A stretch of DNA of 64,000 nt from Syngnathus acus (GCF_901709675.1 NC_051100.1:6014001-6078000); one strand, 5' to 3'. Positions 1 through 10,432 are shown, counted from the first letter of the stretch. The notes: generated by a model from the sequence alone, not told the origin. Program-made: numbers and translations.

Positions 1-657
1 TTCAGGGGCAAAACCTGAATTTCTCACTACTCTAAAATATATAGAATTGATCAAGTATTGCTATGTGTTCTTAACCTACTCTGCACAATTGTTTTACTGA
101 GTTTGATAAGAAATAATAGAAAGGTTCTCCCTGAAATCTCACTTCCCATTGTCACACAGAGTAGGCTTCATCCTGGTTCCTACCGTGGCTCCACTTTCAG
201 GGTTTGATTAATTGTATCAGTGGATCAAGCATGGCAAGCACCTGCTTCTCAGGTGCTCCAAAAGCCAACCACGTTGGCTGACAAAAATATAAGGCCTTTA
301 GTCTTGTGTTTCAATGTCCCTGAAATGGGCCTCCACCATTTCACATGGTTTGGGTGTTTCGTCCACATGTGGTCTTATTTTATTGTCCCATCCTAGCCAA
401 GATTCTCTAGCATGTTTTAAATTAATCAACAGCATTCATATAGTATATATATCTATATATGTGTGTGTGTGTACGTGTGTGTATATTATAAGCCCTTATG
501 ATTTTCTACCCTAACAACGAGTAATACGATAATCTGTCTAATGTCTTAATTTACTTTCTTCCTATTGTTTGTATACAAGCAGTTTTTTCTTCACATATCA
601 TAATGTATCAACTTTACTTTTAAAAGCCAATATGAGTCAAAGCAGACAACTGGCACC
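1..657. other. 3' untranslated/flanking DNA of ogfrl1
   Basis: No coding signal. Holds a TA/TG microsatellite at about 440-486 and, on the minus strand, a candidate polyadenylation signal (TTTATT on plus) at 378-383, about 280 nt past the ogfrl1 stop. Confidence 0.5.
378..383 (-). terminator. Candidate poly(A) signal of ogfrl1
   Basis: Minus-strand AATAAA about 280 nt downstream of the ogfrl1 stop codon. Position is plausible; no transcript evidence. Confidence 0.35.
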
Positions 658-1207
658 TTACAAAGGAACAGCCTCACTGTAATCACTCCTCTCCAGCATG
701 ATAATAAGAGCCCCCTCCAGTCCATGCATGCTGGAGCCCAGTTGCGTATATCCATCCAGGTTCTGTCCGGCCACATCCTGGCATACCGTGGCATCATGGT
801 AAGACAAAATTGTCTCGCTACATGCAGAGGCAAGGATGGCGCTCATCTCCCCCCTCCTCTGCGGTTCGGGTGTGGGAGCAGGTGCTCGGATCCCGCTACT
901 CCCGGCCCCCGTACTAGCACCGGCATCTCCACTTCTAGCTTTGGACCTCTTAGATGGAGGACCCCAGAGGAAGGCGTGAGCAGGCCTGTAGTGCTTGCGG
1001 GCGTAGCGCAGCAGCTGTCGGCGGGCGGCCGGCCGGCGGATGGTGTATACAAAGTATTCCAGGATGCTGTGTTGCATGTTGGGAAGCGTGTTGCGATGCA
1101 GCGACTCCTCCAAGAAAAGGCGCACCAATGGCGCTTTGAAGGCCTCGTAGCCGAGCTCTCCCAGCGACTTCAGAATGCGAGTAATGCGCAGGTAGTTGTG
1201 CTGTGAC
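658..1207 (-). CDS. ogfrl1: ogfrl1 coding exon 7 (terminal)
   Basis: Residues 205-387 and stop TAA at 658-660. Starts with SQHNYLRITRILKSLGELGY and reaches WGPP at about residue 289, the usual end of the conserved domain. The remaining tail is Ala/Gly/Ser/Pro-rich, then weakly ordered; no repeats of the OGFR type are seen. The stretch 820-1110 is strikingly GC-rich compared with the flanks. Confidence 0.9.
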
Positions 1208-3624
1208 CTTCACAAAAGAGACAATTGCTTCAATCTGTGCTACCATGGTGGAAAAATTACGTCGCTAATATTCAAAATGTTAAAACATGACCTGACTTAC
1301 TCATTAAGGTGACGGAAGCGTTCCTGCCAGTTGGAAGAACGAGCGACATTTCCGCTCTTATCGAGAAGTTTGATGCCGTAAAAGTCCAACATCAGGGAGT
1401 AAGCTGCCAAGAACCTCCGCTTGGCTTCTCGAGTGCTTTGGAATTCCTGAAAGGCGTCATGAATGGCAATTCATGTGTGTGGTGTGACTGAAGTTTTGTG
1501 TGATACGTGTCTTACCTTAATCTCGTCCTGAGTCAGTTCATGTGCGTAGAAGTTTAGCCCTTGTTCTCGTAATGGGAACAGCCTTCCACCCAGCAAGTGA
1601 AGAAAAAGAAAAAACATTTACAAAATATCACGACTAAGGAAAATGTCTTACTTACCACTGAATATAGGTGTGATTGTGCTCCAGCTTGTCATAATCACCT
1701 CTCCACCTTGTCAAAATCTCTTCTATGTAGATACCTGAGCAAAATAAATTTAGCACAATATTGCCAGAGTCAACATTGCTTCACTCTATTGTTTGCGTCT
1801 TTACGTGTCCGTCTCACCGTCAGGTACAAGTGGGATCTTGTTAAGGTAGAACCGTAGGTTGCGGTACTCGTTGGGTTGCCGGGACTTTTTGTAATTCTGC
1901 AGGCACACATACACAACAAAGCCATTATTATATTATCAGCCAGTGTCTAAGTTTACCAATCGGCTCAGTTGTATTTAAATGGTTATCTTGGAGTTAAATC
2001 CAATGTTGCCTGGCTATTTCGAGGTTTTAATATTTCAGATTCACTCTATCATGGATTTTCATTTGTGGCTGTAACTTTATCTAATGCATCTTGACCTCGC
2101 TATTTTGTGGGTTTTCTTGCAAGTTTTTTTTCCCCTTATTGTTTTCCTATTTTTCCTCATAAGCTTAGTCGAGTTACATCTGAAGTAAAACAAATGGCTG
2201 ACGGTCGCCCACTTATAAAAATGAGTTGCAGAACTGTGACTGTGTTGTGCCTCTTAACCAACCATTAGCAAACAAATTGCCATTACTGTGTTTGTGTCTG
2301 CATTTACCGGATAGCAGTGGCGGTATTTGTACAAATCTCTGGCAGCGTAAAAACTTCTCTTCATCTTTGGAAGAAACTCAGGAGAGTCAGTCAACTGCGT
2401 AGGAAAGAGAATGAGAGAAATTTTTGAAAATCATATAGCATATAATAATAAAATAATGTCATTGCCATAGCTCGCTGGTTAATTTTTCATCCAGTGATAT
2501 TCAAGCCTCTGTGGAGGTCTGGTAGTAGTTTTGTTCAATGCTAACAAATGTTTGCATTAATACAATGCAAACATTTTTGTCTTAAATCACTAATAATGTG
2601 CTACTTTACATTTGGCCGTTTTCGCCTGTCACAACGTGTTGACAAGAAACAAAAGTGACAAATGAAACAGAGCAAAATAGCAGAAAGGAACAAAAGAAAC
2701 ATCCAAATTTTGCAATTCAGTTACATCACATTGCACGCATATTGATGACATGGAAGCAAAAAAGTGAAGACCAATTCATCAGCATGATTCAAGGAAGGAC
2801 ACCACACAAATAGAGCTTCCGGGCCGCAAGTTTCAGTTACCTTTTTTGGAATGAGGAATACAGACTATGCCAGTAATAGATCAGTGTACCTAATGCACAG
2901 TACAGCCACAAAATTATGACCACTTGCATAATTTATAAAAAACAATTTATAATAATCTTAATACAAGAGCTGCATTTCATGTTTTACCCATGCCAAGGTA
3001 TTAAACACTCAAATGTGGGTATTCAATACTGTTATAGATATGTTTGTAATTTGCTGTGGTGTAAAACTGTGACATTGGGGACCCTTCCTATTTCGTAAGT
3101 CATAATCACAAAATGTTTTCACACATTATATTATAATGCTGAAAGGTTCTAGCCTACTGCAAAATGTTTATTGTTAAATGAACACTTGTCAATCAAAATT
3201 GAGCATTATTACTTTGCAAAGAAAGAATATTTGGTATAACAGCAAGGATATCTTTATTGTGCAAGCGATCATAATGTATTCCGTCTATCCACCTGACAGT
3301 AAAATGAACAAAAAGCTGTCGTCGACCATATAGTAGGCTCCGCCCACCGTTATTGTCTACAGTAATATGTAATGTGCACAAAAAAAAAAAAAAAAGCCCT
3401 TTCTGTGTCATGATATAACGTGTTGGAGCCCCCCGCACCTTCAGGGACGAGTCTCCATTGCTTCCGACTGCCCACTCGTTCTCCGCCGGGCTGACGCTCT
3501 CCGATATGCCGCTGTCCTCCTCCGCTACCGGTTCGTCGCCCTCCGAGTCCGAACCCCACGTCGAGTCGCATTCCTCCACCGTGCTCGGCTCCTTGAATCG
3601 CCAGTTGCCCAACAAATTTCCCAT
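658..3624 (-). CDS. ogfrl1: Opioid growth factor receptor-like protein 1 (7-exon coding span)
   Basis: Coding exons in transcript order are 3624-3439, 2364-2308, 1896-1818, 1734-1656, 1582-1516, 1446-1301 and 1207-658; the phases join without a stop to give about 387 aa. The start MGNLLG and the acidic, Ser-rich first exon match OGFRL1. Residues of about 66-289 form the OGFr_N domain, with landmarks FYAARDLYKYRH, NLRFYLNKIP, LEHNHTYIQWLFPLREQGLN, NWQERFRHLNESQHNYL and LEYFVYTIR. The domain is shared with the opioid growth factor ([Met5]-enkephalin) receptor; the function of OGFRL1 itself is poorly known. MGxxxG could be an N-myristoylation site (inference). The C-terminal tail after WGPP is only about 98 aa, shorter than in human (451 aa total from memory). 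OGFR is less likely because of the MGNLLG start and the b3gat2-smap1 neighbourhood. Confidence 0.93.
1301..1446 (-). CDS. ogfrl1: ogfrl1 coding exon 6
   Basis: Residues 157-204 plus two bases of Glu205; acceptor CTTTCAG, donor GTAAGTCA. Includes RRFLAAYSLMLDFYGIKL and NWQERFRHLN. Confidence 0.92.
1516..1582 (-). CDS. ogfrl1: ogfrl1 coding exon 5
   Basis: Residues 134-156, WLFPLREQGLNFYAHELT onward; acceptor GGAAG, donor GTAAGAC. It completes Trp134 split across the intron. Confidence 0.92.
1656..1734 (-). CDS. ogfrl1: ogfrl1 coding exon 4
   Basis: Residues 108-133 plus two bases of Trp134. Acceptor TTGCTCAG and donor GTAAGTA. Encodes YIEEILTRWRGDYDKLEHNH and TYIQ, highly typical of the OGFr_N domain. 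Confidence 0.93.
1818..1896 (-). CDS. ogfrl1: ogfrl1 coding exon 3
   Basis: Residues 82-107 plus one base of Gly108. Acceptor CTGCAG and donor GTGAGA. Carries the family motif NLRFYLNKIPLVPD. Confidence 0.92.
1897..3438 (-). other. ogfrl1 introns 1 and 2
   Basis: Apart from exon 2, no coding or repeat element is recognised here. AT-rich, with a 15-nt A run at about 3380-3395 near the intron 1 donor. Confidence 0.5.
2308..2364 (-). CDS. ogfrl1: ogfrl1 coding exon 2
   Basis: Residues 63-81, MKRSFYAARDLYKYRHCYP, then donor GTAAAT. A second in-frame acceptor 12 nt upstream (exon end at 2376) would add FLPK; either is possible, so the upper boundary is uncertain. Confidence 0.82.
3439..3624 (-). 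CDS. ogfrl1: ogfrl1 coding exon 1
   Basis: Residues 1-62. ATG at 3622-3624; the donor (AAG then GTGCGG) follows 3439. Exactly 62 codons, phase 0. Encodes an acidic, Ser/Glu-rich N-terminus, probably disordered. Confidence 0.9.
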
Positions 3625-3725
3625 TTAAGACACGCTGCGCCCGCTCCCCTCCCCTCACCTAATATTATGATTACATTATCAGTATTATGATGTTGCAAAC
3701 AGGTATTGGTTTGCAGCTGTCGAGC

Positions 3726-3929
3726 GCCGGTGTTAGATGTCAAGTTGCTCCCATGTTATCTTGCTCCCCGTCTCGAGTTACGACTGTTATTGTAAGGCGG
3801 GTTGCGCAGTTTTGTGTTTCGCGACTGCAGATTCGTCACAGCGACTTGGAACTTCCCTGATTCCAAAACTGTTCAAATTCTCAATAAAAACGCTGAACGA
3901 AACGTCTCGTTTGCATTTCCGACTGGCTG
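3726..3929 (+). repeat. Left inverted-repeat arm of the 3.7-7.7 kb repeat complex
   Basis: About 204 bp that recurs in reverse orientation at 7521-7725 with about 16 differences counted by eye (about 92% identity). It starts some 100 bp upstream of the ogfrl1 ATG. It contains an AATAAA and is followed, 20 nt later, by a long A run (about 3951-3976), like the 3' end of a retroposed sequence. Family not recognised. Confidence 0.85.
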
Positions 3930-3945
3930 CAAAAAATAGCAAACA

Positions 3946-3976
<31 letters not shown>

Positions 3977-3981
<5 letters not shown>

Positions 3982-4060
3982 CATCCGGACTTGATCCCGT
4001 GACGCAAAGAACTAAGAATGGTTTGTAGGAGAGCCTTAACCGATGAGCTATCGTGGCACA
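3977..4060 (-). repeat. tRNA-like SINE head fragment
   Basis: Minus strand shows a box A-like TAGCTCATCGGTTAAGGC and a degenerate box B (GGGATCAAGTCC). It directly abuts the A run on the plus strand. A functional tRNA is unlikely: stems are poor and the body is over-long. Confidence 0.5.
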
Positions 4061-4800
4061 GCTTCCTCAATAGATAATGTTTTATATAGCCAACAACACT
4101 AGATTACCCGGCGAGGGTACGCGTTGATCTGACCCGCCCATGTTAACTGGGGGGGAGGCTAATGTTGCCATTGCATCGTGAATTGCATTTCCTGTTCACC
4201 AACTGAACGGCTACCTTTATTGCATGAAGGGATGCGCCGTTATGCAACAACGGGGAGATTATGCTACTCTTTGGGTAATCTTGATTTTATAACACTTATA
4301 GTAGTTTTTAAATAACGTGTATATACGCCTAAATATTGTTATCCAATATATCTACTGCAATTTCACATTAGATTGCTGATTTGAAATTTACTTTTATTAT
4401 TATTATTATTTTAAAAAACATTTGTGTTAAAACTTGAGTTTTTCCTTGCCCTCCTGGGAGTCTAAGATCAGGGGATGTTTGAGAATATTTGTCATTTTTC
4501 ACACGTCCTGAGTGTTGTCAGTCACCTAAATGTTGAACCGATGCTGTGATGTACCGAAGTCAAATTCCTTGTTTGGCATGCTCAAACATGGCGAATAAAA
4601 ATTCTTGAATCTTCAATCTTGTCTGGTGTTTTATTCCTTGTTTAGGTCCTGTGATTAGGTACACCTCACGGACACTTCAATAGGTACACTACACGAGGTA
4701 AAAAAAAACAAATGAATGAAAAATGAATAAATGAATTGTTTGCATGTGCGTCCACTTAAACAAAGCGAGATTCGAATTCTAAAAGCAGACACAGGTATGT

Positions 4801-4874
4801 GGTCGCATCTGGGATCGAACCAGGTTAATACCGACCAAGAGCCTGTGTCACTAACCAGTGGACTATTTCAACCC
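4801..4874 (-). repeat. tRNA-like SINE head
   Basis: On the minus strand a box A-like TAGTCCACTGGTTAG is followed by a canonical box B, GGTTCGATCCC. The acceptor-like ends pair in 6 of 7 positions but the anticodon arm does not fold well, so this is read as a SINE head or tRNA pseudogene. Confidence 0.55.
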
Positions 4875-4904
4875 ATTAGACCTTGGCCGTTTGTACTCAT
4901 TTGT

Positions 4905-5008
4905 ACTAGTCATGTGTATTCCAGTTCTTTAGTGAACTGCATATTTAGAATTGGTTCACTCAAAAGATTTGTTCAAACGAATCGTTCACCGAATCGTTCG
5001 CTACACTT
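4905..5008 (-). mobile_element. Fragment of the hAT-type element also present at 60272-60673
   Basis: Shares GTTCAAACGAATCGTTC-type and GGTTCACTCAAAAGATT-type sequence with the right part of the full copy at 60272-60673, in opposite orientation. About 100 bp, with no target duplication recognised. Confidence 0.6.
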
Positions 5009-5050
5009 TCTTATTTATTTATTTATTATTATTATTTTTTTTTTACCTCG

Positions 5051-7156
5051 TACCTAATAACAGGCCACTTTATTAGAGCAATATCATGGCCAAAGGTCAC
5101 AGTTGTCAAGCTCTAGTCCTTGGGGCCGCGTTCCAATATGTTTTCCAAGTTACCTCGTTAAGCGCACCTGCGTGAAAAGTTTTAGCTCATTTCATGTTCC
5201 GCAGGAGCTAAAACTTTTCACGCAGGTGCACTTAACGAGGGAATCACACGGACACTCCATTAGGTACACCGCCATTTTCAAGTGTACCTAATAACAGGCC
5301 ACTTTATTAGGGAAATATCATGGCCAAAGGTCACAGTTGTCAAGCTCTAGTCCTTGGGGCCGCGTTCCAATATGTTTTCCAAGTTACCTCGTTAAGCGCA
5401 CCTGCGTGAAAAGTTTTAGCTCATTTCATGTTCCGCAGGAGCTAAAACTTTTCACGCAGGTGCACTTAACGAGGGAATCACAAGGACACTCCATTAGGTA
5501 CACCGCCATTTTCAAGTGTACCTAATAACAGGCCACTTTATTAGGGAAATATCATGGCCAAAGGTCACAGTTGTCAAGCTCTAGTCCTTGGGGCCGCGTT
5601 CCAATATGTTTTCCAAGTTACCTCGTTAAGCGCACCTGCGTGAAAAGTTTTAGCTCATTTCATGTTCCGCAGGAGCTAAAACTTTTCACGCAGGTGCACT
5701 TAACGAGGGAATCACACGGACACTCCATTAGGTACACCGCCATTTTCAAGTGTACCTAATAACAGGCCACTTTATTAGGGAAATATCATGGCCAAAGGTC
5801 ACAGTTGTCAAGCTCTAGTCCTTGGGGCCGCGTTCCAATATGTTTTCCAAGTTACCTCGTTAAGCGCACCTGCGTGAAAAGTTTTAGCTCATTTCATGTT
5901 CCGCAGGAGCTAAAACTTTTCACGCAGGTGCACTTAACGAGGGAATCACAAGGACACTCCATTAGGTACACCGCCATTTTCAAGTGTACCTAATAACAGG
6001 CCACTTTATTAGGGAAATATCATGGCCAAAGGTCACAGTTGTCAAGCTCTAGTCCTTGGGGCCGCGTTCCAATATGTTTTCCAAGTTACCTCGTTAAGCG
6101 CACCTGCGTGAAAAGTTTTAGCTCATTTCATGTTCCGCAGGAGCTAAAACTTTTCACGCAGGTGCACTTAACGAGGGAATCACACGGACACTCCATTAGG
6201 TACACCGCCATTTTCAAGTGTACCTAATAACAGGCCACTTTATTAGGGAAATATCATGGCCAAAGGTCACAGTTGTCAAGCTCTAGTCCTTGGGGCCGCG
6301 TTCCAATATGTTTTCCAAGTTACCTCGTTAAGCGCACCTGCGTGAAAAGTTTTAGCTCATTTCATGTTCCGCAGGAGCTAAAACTTTTCACGCAGGTGCA
6401 CTTAACGAGGGAATCACACGGACACTCCATTAGGTACACCGCCATTTTCAAGTGTACCTAATAACAGGCCACTTTATTAGGGAAATATCATGGCCAAAGG
6501 TCACAGTTGTCAAGCTCTAGTCCTTGGGGCCGCGTTCCAATATGTTTTCCAAGTTACCTCGTTAAGCGCACCTGCGTGAAAAGTTTTAGCTCATTTCATG
6601 TTCCGCAGGAGCTAAAACTTTTCACGCAGGTGCACTTAACGAGGGAATCACACGGACACTCCATTAGGTACACCGCCATTTTCAAGTGTACCTAATAACA
6701 GGCCACTTTATTAGGGAAATATCATGGCCAAAGGTCACAGTTGTCAAGCTCTAGTCCTTGGGGCCCCGTTCCAATATGTTTTCCAAGTTACCTCGTTAAG
6801 CGCACCTGCGTGAAAAGTTTTAGCTCATTTCATGTTCCGCAGGAGCTAAAACTTTTCACGCAGGTGCACTTAACGAGGGAATCACACGGACACTCCATTA
6901 GGTACACCGCCATTTTCAAGTGTACCTAATAACAGGCCACTTTATTAGGGAAATATCATGGCCAAAGGTCACAGTTGTCAAGCTCTAGTCCTTGGGGCCG
7001 CGTTCCAATATGTTTTCCAAGTTACCTCGTTAAGCGCACCTGCGTGAAAAGTTTTAGCTCATTTCATGTTCCGCAGGAGCTAAAACTTTTCACGCAGGTG
7101 CACTTAACGAGGGAATCACACGGACACTCCATTAGGTACACCGCCATTTTCAAGTG
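5051..7156. repeat. Nine-copy 234-bp tandem array with internal hairpins
   Basis: Nine near-identical units starting at 5051, 5285, 5519, 5753, 5987, 6221, 6455, 6689 and 6923. Each unit carries a 36-nt inverted repeat with one mismatch (first unit: arms 5153-5188 and 5205-5240, 16-nt spacer). A second, 11-nt inverted repeat sits at each unit junction (5259-5269 with 5282-5292, ATTAGGTACAC). Differences are few: a C/A change just before GGACACTCC, one G-to-C in unit eight, and the first unit's left edge. The GGTACACC...CACTTTATTAG junction motif resembles a dispersed fish repeat. Confidence 0.95.
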
Positions 7157-7345
7157 TACCTAATAAAAGGCCACTTTATTAGGGAAATATCATGGTCAAA
7201 GGTCACAGGTGTCAAGCTCTAGTCCTCGGAGCCACGTTCCAATATGTTTTCCAAGTTACCCTTGTTAAACACACATGCGTGAAAAGATTTTGGTCATTTT
7301 CACGTTCTGCAGGAGCTAAAACCTTTCACGCGGGTCACTTTTTCC
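7157..7345. repeat. Degenerate tenth unit closing the array
   Basis: Starts with the same TACCTAATAA...GGCCACTTTATTAGGG segment but diverges through the hairpin arms and loses the end of the unit. Divergence at the array edge fits homogenisation acting mainly on internal units. Confidence 0.85.
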
Positions 7346-7360
7346 ATGACAAATTTTTAA

Positions 7361-7431
7361 GGTCCCACCAGGATTTGAACTCGGGTCGCTGGGGCACAAG
7401 ACCAGAGCGCTAACCACTACACTATGAAACC
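7361..7431 (-). pseudogene. tRNA-like sequence, Gln-tRNA-like body with UGU anticodon
   Basis: Minus strand folds as a 71-nt cloverleaf: acceptor GGTTTCA/TGGGACC, D arm GTGT/GCGC, anticodon loop CTTGTGC, T loop TTCAAAT. The body recalls vertebrate tRNA-Gln, but the anticodon position reads TGT (Thr). Mismatches in the anticodon stem (T-C) and T stem (A-C) argue for a pseudogene or SINE head. Confidence 0.55.
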
Positions 7432-7520
7432 CTTGCTGGTAGTGCAAGAAACGTACGTACTCTATATGGTTTAATGGAGCAGCTCGAGCAAAAAGACCAG
7501 AGACTTGTTGAACTCAAAGT

Positions 7521-7725
7521 CAGCCAATCGGAAATGCGAACGAGACGTTTCGTTCAGTGTTTTTATTGAGAATTTGAACAGTTTTGCAATTAGGAGAGTT
7601 CCAAGTCGCTTGTGCCGAATCTGCTGTCGCGAAACGCAAAACTGCGCAACTCGCCTTACCATAACAGTCGTAACTCGAGACGGGGAGTAAGATAACACGG
7701 GAGCAACTTGACATGTAACACCGGC
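7521..7725 (-). repeat. Right inverted-repeat arm of the 3.7-7.7 kb repeat complex
   Basis: Reverse-complement partner of 3726-3929. Same internal order, including the AATAAA-containing end that points toward the array. Confidence 0.85.
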
Positions 7726-8427
7726 AGTTCCTCTCCTCTTTTCCGTAAATGACAGCCTGGGACAAAAGATTTCGAGCCTAGCAACGAGGTTGCGTGTTGA
7801 TGTATGAGGGCTGGCTAGTGCTTCATTGCCCAATAGGAAATAGGACTCGATGAACTATAGTAAATCAATTTACCCCTTATATATTGTGACAACCATGTGC
7901 ATATAATATAACAGTTATACCTTTGAATTTAATATTTGCAAGAGGAGATAATGTCGTTGTCATCATCAGTATTCTAATTTGTTTTGCTTCATTGAAGGTG
8001 AATATTTCAAATATTTTTATTTGTCTTCAATTCTGAAATATTTAAAACCATGTAAAGAATATCTACTGCACAGTCCACATACTAACACGCAAGTTAGGTA
8101 CAAATGCACAACCTAAACTGCATATATAGAATGTATCTTTTTTTATCTGATGGCATAATAATGGTGACTGCTACCATTATTATTATTCCCTCCCCCCCAG
8201 TACAAGAAAGTGATACGATTTCCAATCCAGTTTCCTGTTAAAGGACCCTTTTTATCATCCAGCCTGCACTTAGCTTTCCAGCAACAGCAGCATCAGGACC
8301 GAAACTGTACCACGTGACTGTACAGTCAATCAGTACTGTGCAGAAAGCTTGCTATACTGTGCAACATACCCCCCACACCACAATCTGAGATTTTGCCATT
8401 ATCAAAATACCCATAATGCAGTGTTAG

Positions 8428-8545
<118 letters not shown>

Positions 8546-8819
8546 CATTATTGTTCCAAATAGTCTCAATTTCTCGATAACCGTGGTTTGCTGGTGTTTT
8601 TCCCAAAAAGTTCTTTGTGACAATAATATTATTATCATGCATTGAGATGATTAGCCATTAATTTGAGAAAGTTCTGCAGAAAGTGTTCTCTTGCAAAAGT
8701 TTAAATAAATAGATAAAAAGACAATAGAAGACAAAAAATGACAATAACAACCAAACAAAGGGTATTTGATACATTTTTTGTTTCGTGTAGTTTCAACCTG
8801 TCAGCAATCCTTCTTTGAA

Positions 8820-8833
8820 CCACTAGAGGGCAG
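8820..8833 (+). promoter_or_regulatory. CTCF-like motif
   Basis: CCACTAGAGGGCAG matches the CTCF core consensus CCASYAGRKGGCRS on the plus strand. Motif only; no binding evidence. Confidence 0.35.
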
Positions 8834-10313
8834 TGTTTCCTAAGGTGATACAGTGCAACTAAGCATTTGTAGTGAGAGAGAACATTTTGATAACCCCAAA
8901 ACAGTATTGTGTGGCCTCGAATCATCATTTTTACAAAATTCAAAAAATGGAAACACATTCTTGTTCTGTACGTATACTTTAACTGTGAACAAAAACGTAT
9001 AATACCACAAAGTCATGCAGTAAATAATTGAGACTATTTTAAATACACAAAAGAAAATTATTTACATTGTTTACAACATTATTTTGTCCAGCCCTGAACA
9101 ACAATATCATACTTGTGTCACAGAGACCATGTTCTTCCCATAACAGCAACCAAATTCAACTAATTGAGTAGGTCATTGGAAAATCTGTATTTTTTATGCT
9201 ACAATACTAAATGTGCTTTGTCTTTCTGTCTCAAACCATGTGATGAGCTCATTCAGCAGGCCTGCATTGTGAATACGCAAATGTGAGGAGTTCATGCTCT
9301 ATGTAATCAGAACATCATTAGAACTGAAGTTTCTTCAAGGTTAGGAGATTGAGTGCACAATGCCTTTTAAGACCAATAAAATTATATTAGGATAATAAAA
9401 GTCTAAGTATCAGTAATTTGCCTTGGATAGCACACACAAAAGTAGCAGATTGAATACCCACCATGTGATTTATTCAGTTTATTGTTGTATTGGCCTCGAG
9501 TCGTCTTGTTCCATCCCACAATGCCACACAACGACGCAAATGTCCTCTTTTGCCCAATTCTACCTGTGCAAAGTCTCTGAAATTATCCAGTAAAAGACAA
9601 GTCCACCCATGTGCAAAGTTAGACTGCGCTTTGCACTAGACTTGCGCTTGGCACAAAAGTAGACTTGTATAGCGACTTCATCGCAGGACAGTTTGCCCTC
9701 AGTGCTTGAATATAAATTTGTAAAGACCTTTTGAGTTGTGTTTTATTAGAAAAGCACTCTATAGACGGAGTCCATTTACTGCAGACAGTTATTAATGGTG
9801 ACTGTCACACCCAAATATATTTGGTTGAATTTCATCCCCATTTTCCTCTTCCCCAGAGCTTTAAAGTAGCAATGCACAAGAAGCTAATCTCTCAGCACGA
9901 CAGGCTGGCTAATGGTAAATGTCAGTGTAACTGATGGGGCTGCTGTCCACATTGACCTGTTTACAGACACTAAACGCTACAGGCGTGAATGGCGACCATG
10001 ATAAATAACTTATACACAAAAACTAAAATAATAGCTAGTGGAAAGGAATCATCAGCATGTATAGGATAGCCGCTGACGTCTCAGATTCCAAATCAGTCAA
10101 ATCAGCATCAGAAAAATGCTGAGCCGTGATTGGTTGAGGCGACTGTGATGTCATTTTCAGTCAACAGCAAGTGGCAAAATGGCTGCCCTCTGAGAAGGAT
10201 AAAAACAAGTAGTTTAATTCATATTCCACAAACGAAACATTAATCAGAACACTGTGGGTTGACAAGTTGGGCTGGACAGAACATATTAGTATAAAGAAAT
10301 ATTTGGGTTGACT

Positions 10314-10432
10314 TTAACTCCTTCACTGCCGTTGACGAGAATAGACGTCAAACATCACTTTGTACTAGGCTGCCATTGATGAGAATTGACGTCAAACATC
10401 ACTTTGTACTAAGCTGGAAGTGAATGAGTTAA
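10314..10432. repeat. Palindromic short element, copy 1
   Basis: Begins TTAACTCCTTCACTGCCGTT and ends with the inverted form, GTGAATGAGTTAA. The interior is a 44-bp tandem duplication (10327-10370, 10371-10414). It contains a perfect CRE-type octamer TGACGTCA at 10387-10394. Related copies at 19386, 30361 and 37155. Confidence 0.75.

Larger units (their letters stand above)
4655..5050. repeat. Insertion-like segment bounded by short inverted ends
   Basis: TAGGTAC ... ACGAGGTAAAAAAAA at 4681-4708 is mirrored by TTTTTTTTACCTCGTACCTA at 5037-5056. The left end resembles the unit junction of the adjacent 234-bp array (GGACACT, TAGGTACAC). Inside lie a tRNA-like segment and a fragment of the hAT-type element seen at 60272-60673. 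Confidence 0.5.

Noticed and set aside
1-657. miR-30 family hairpin expected downstream of ogfrl1 by human synteny
   Set aside because: No TGTAAACATCC seed or hairpin seen; if conserved it should lie beyond the left edge.
724-1206. Plus-strand open frame of 160 codons opposite ogfrl1 exon 7
   Set aside because: Antisense shadow of a GC-rich real exon; exon 7 is fixed by phase and family motifs.
5051-7156. CRISPR-like array
   Set aside because: The whole 234-bp unit is repeated without unique spacers, and the genome is a vertebrate's.
5103-7163. Identical 62-codon open frame in all nine array units
   Set aside because: It has no ATG start (TTG in each unit), spans the hairpin, resembles no family, and recurs only because the DNA unit is repeated.
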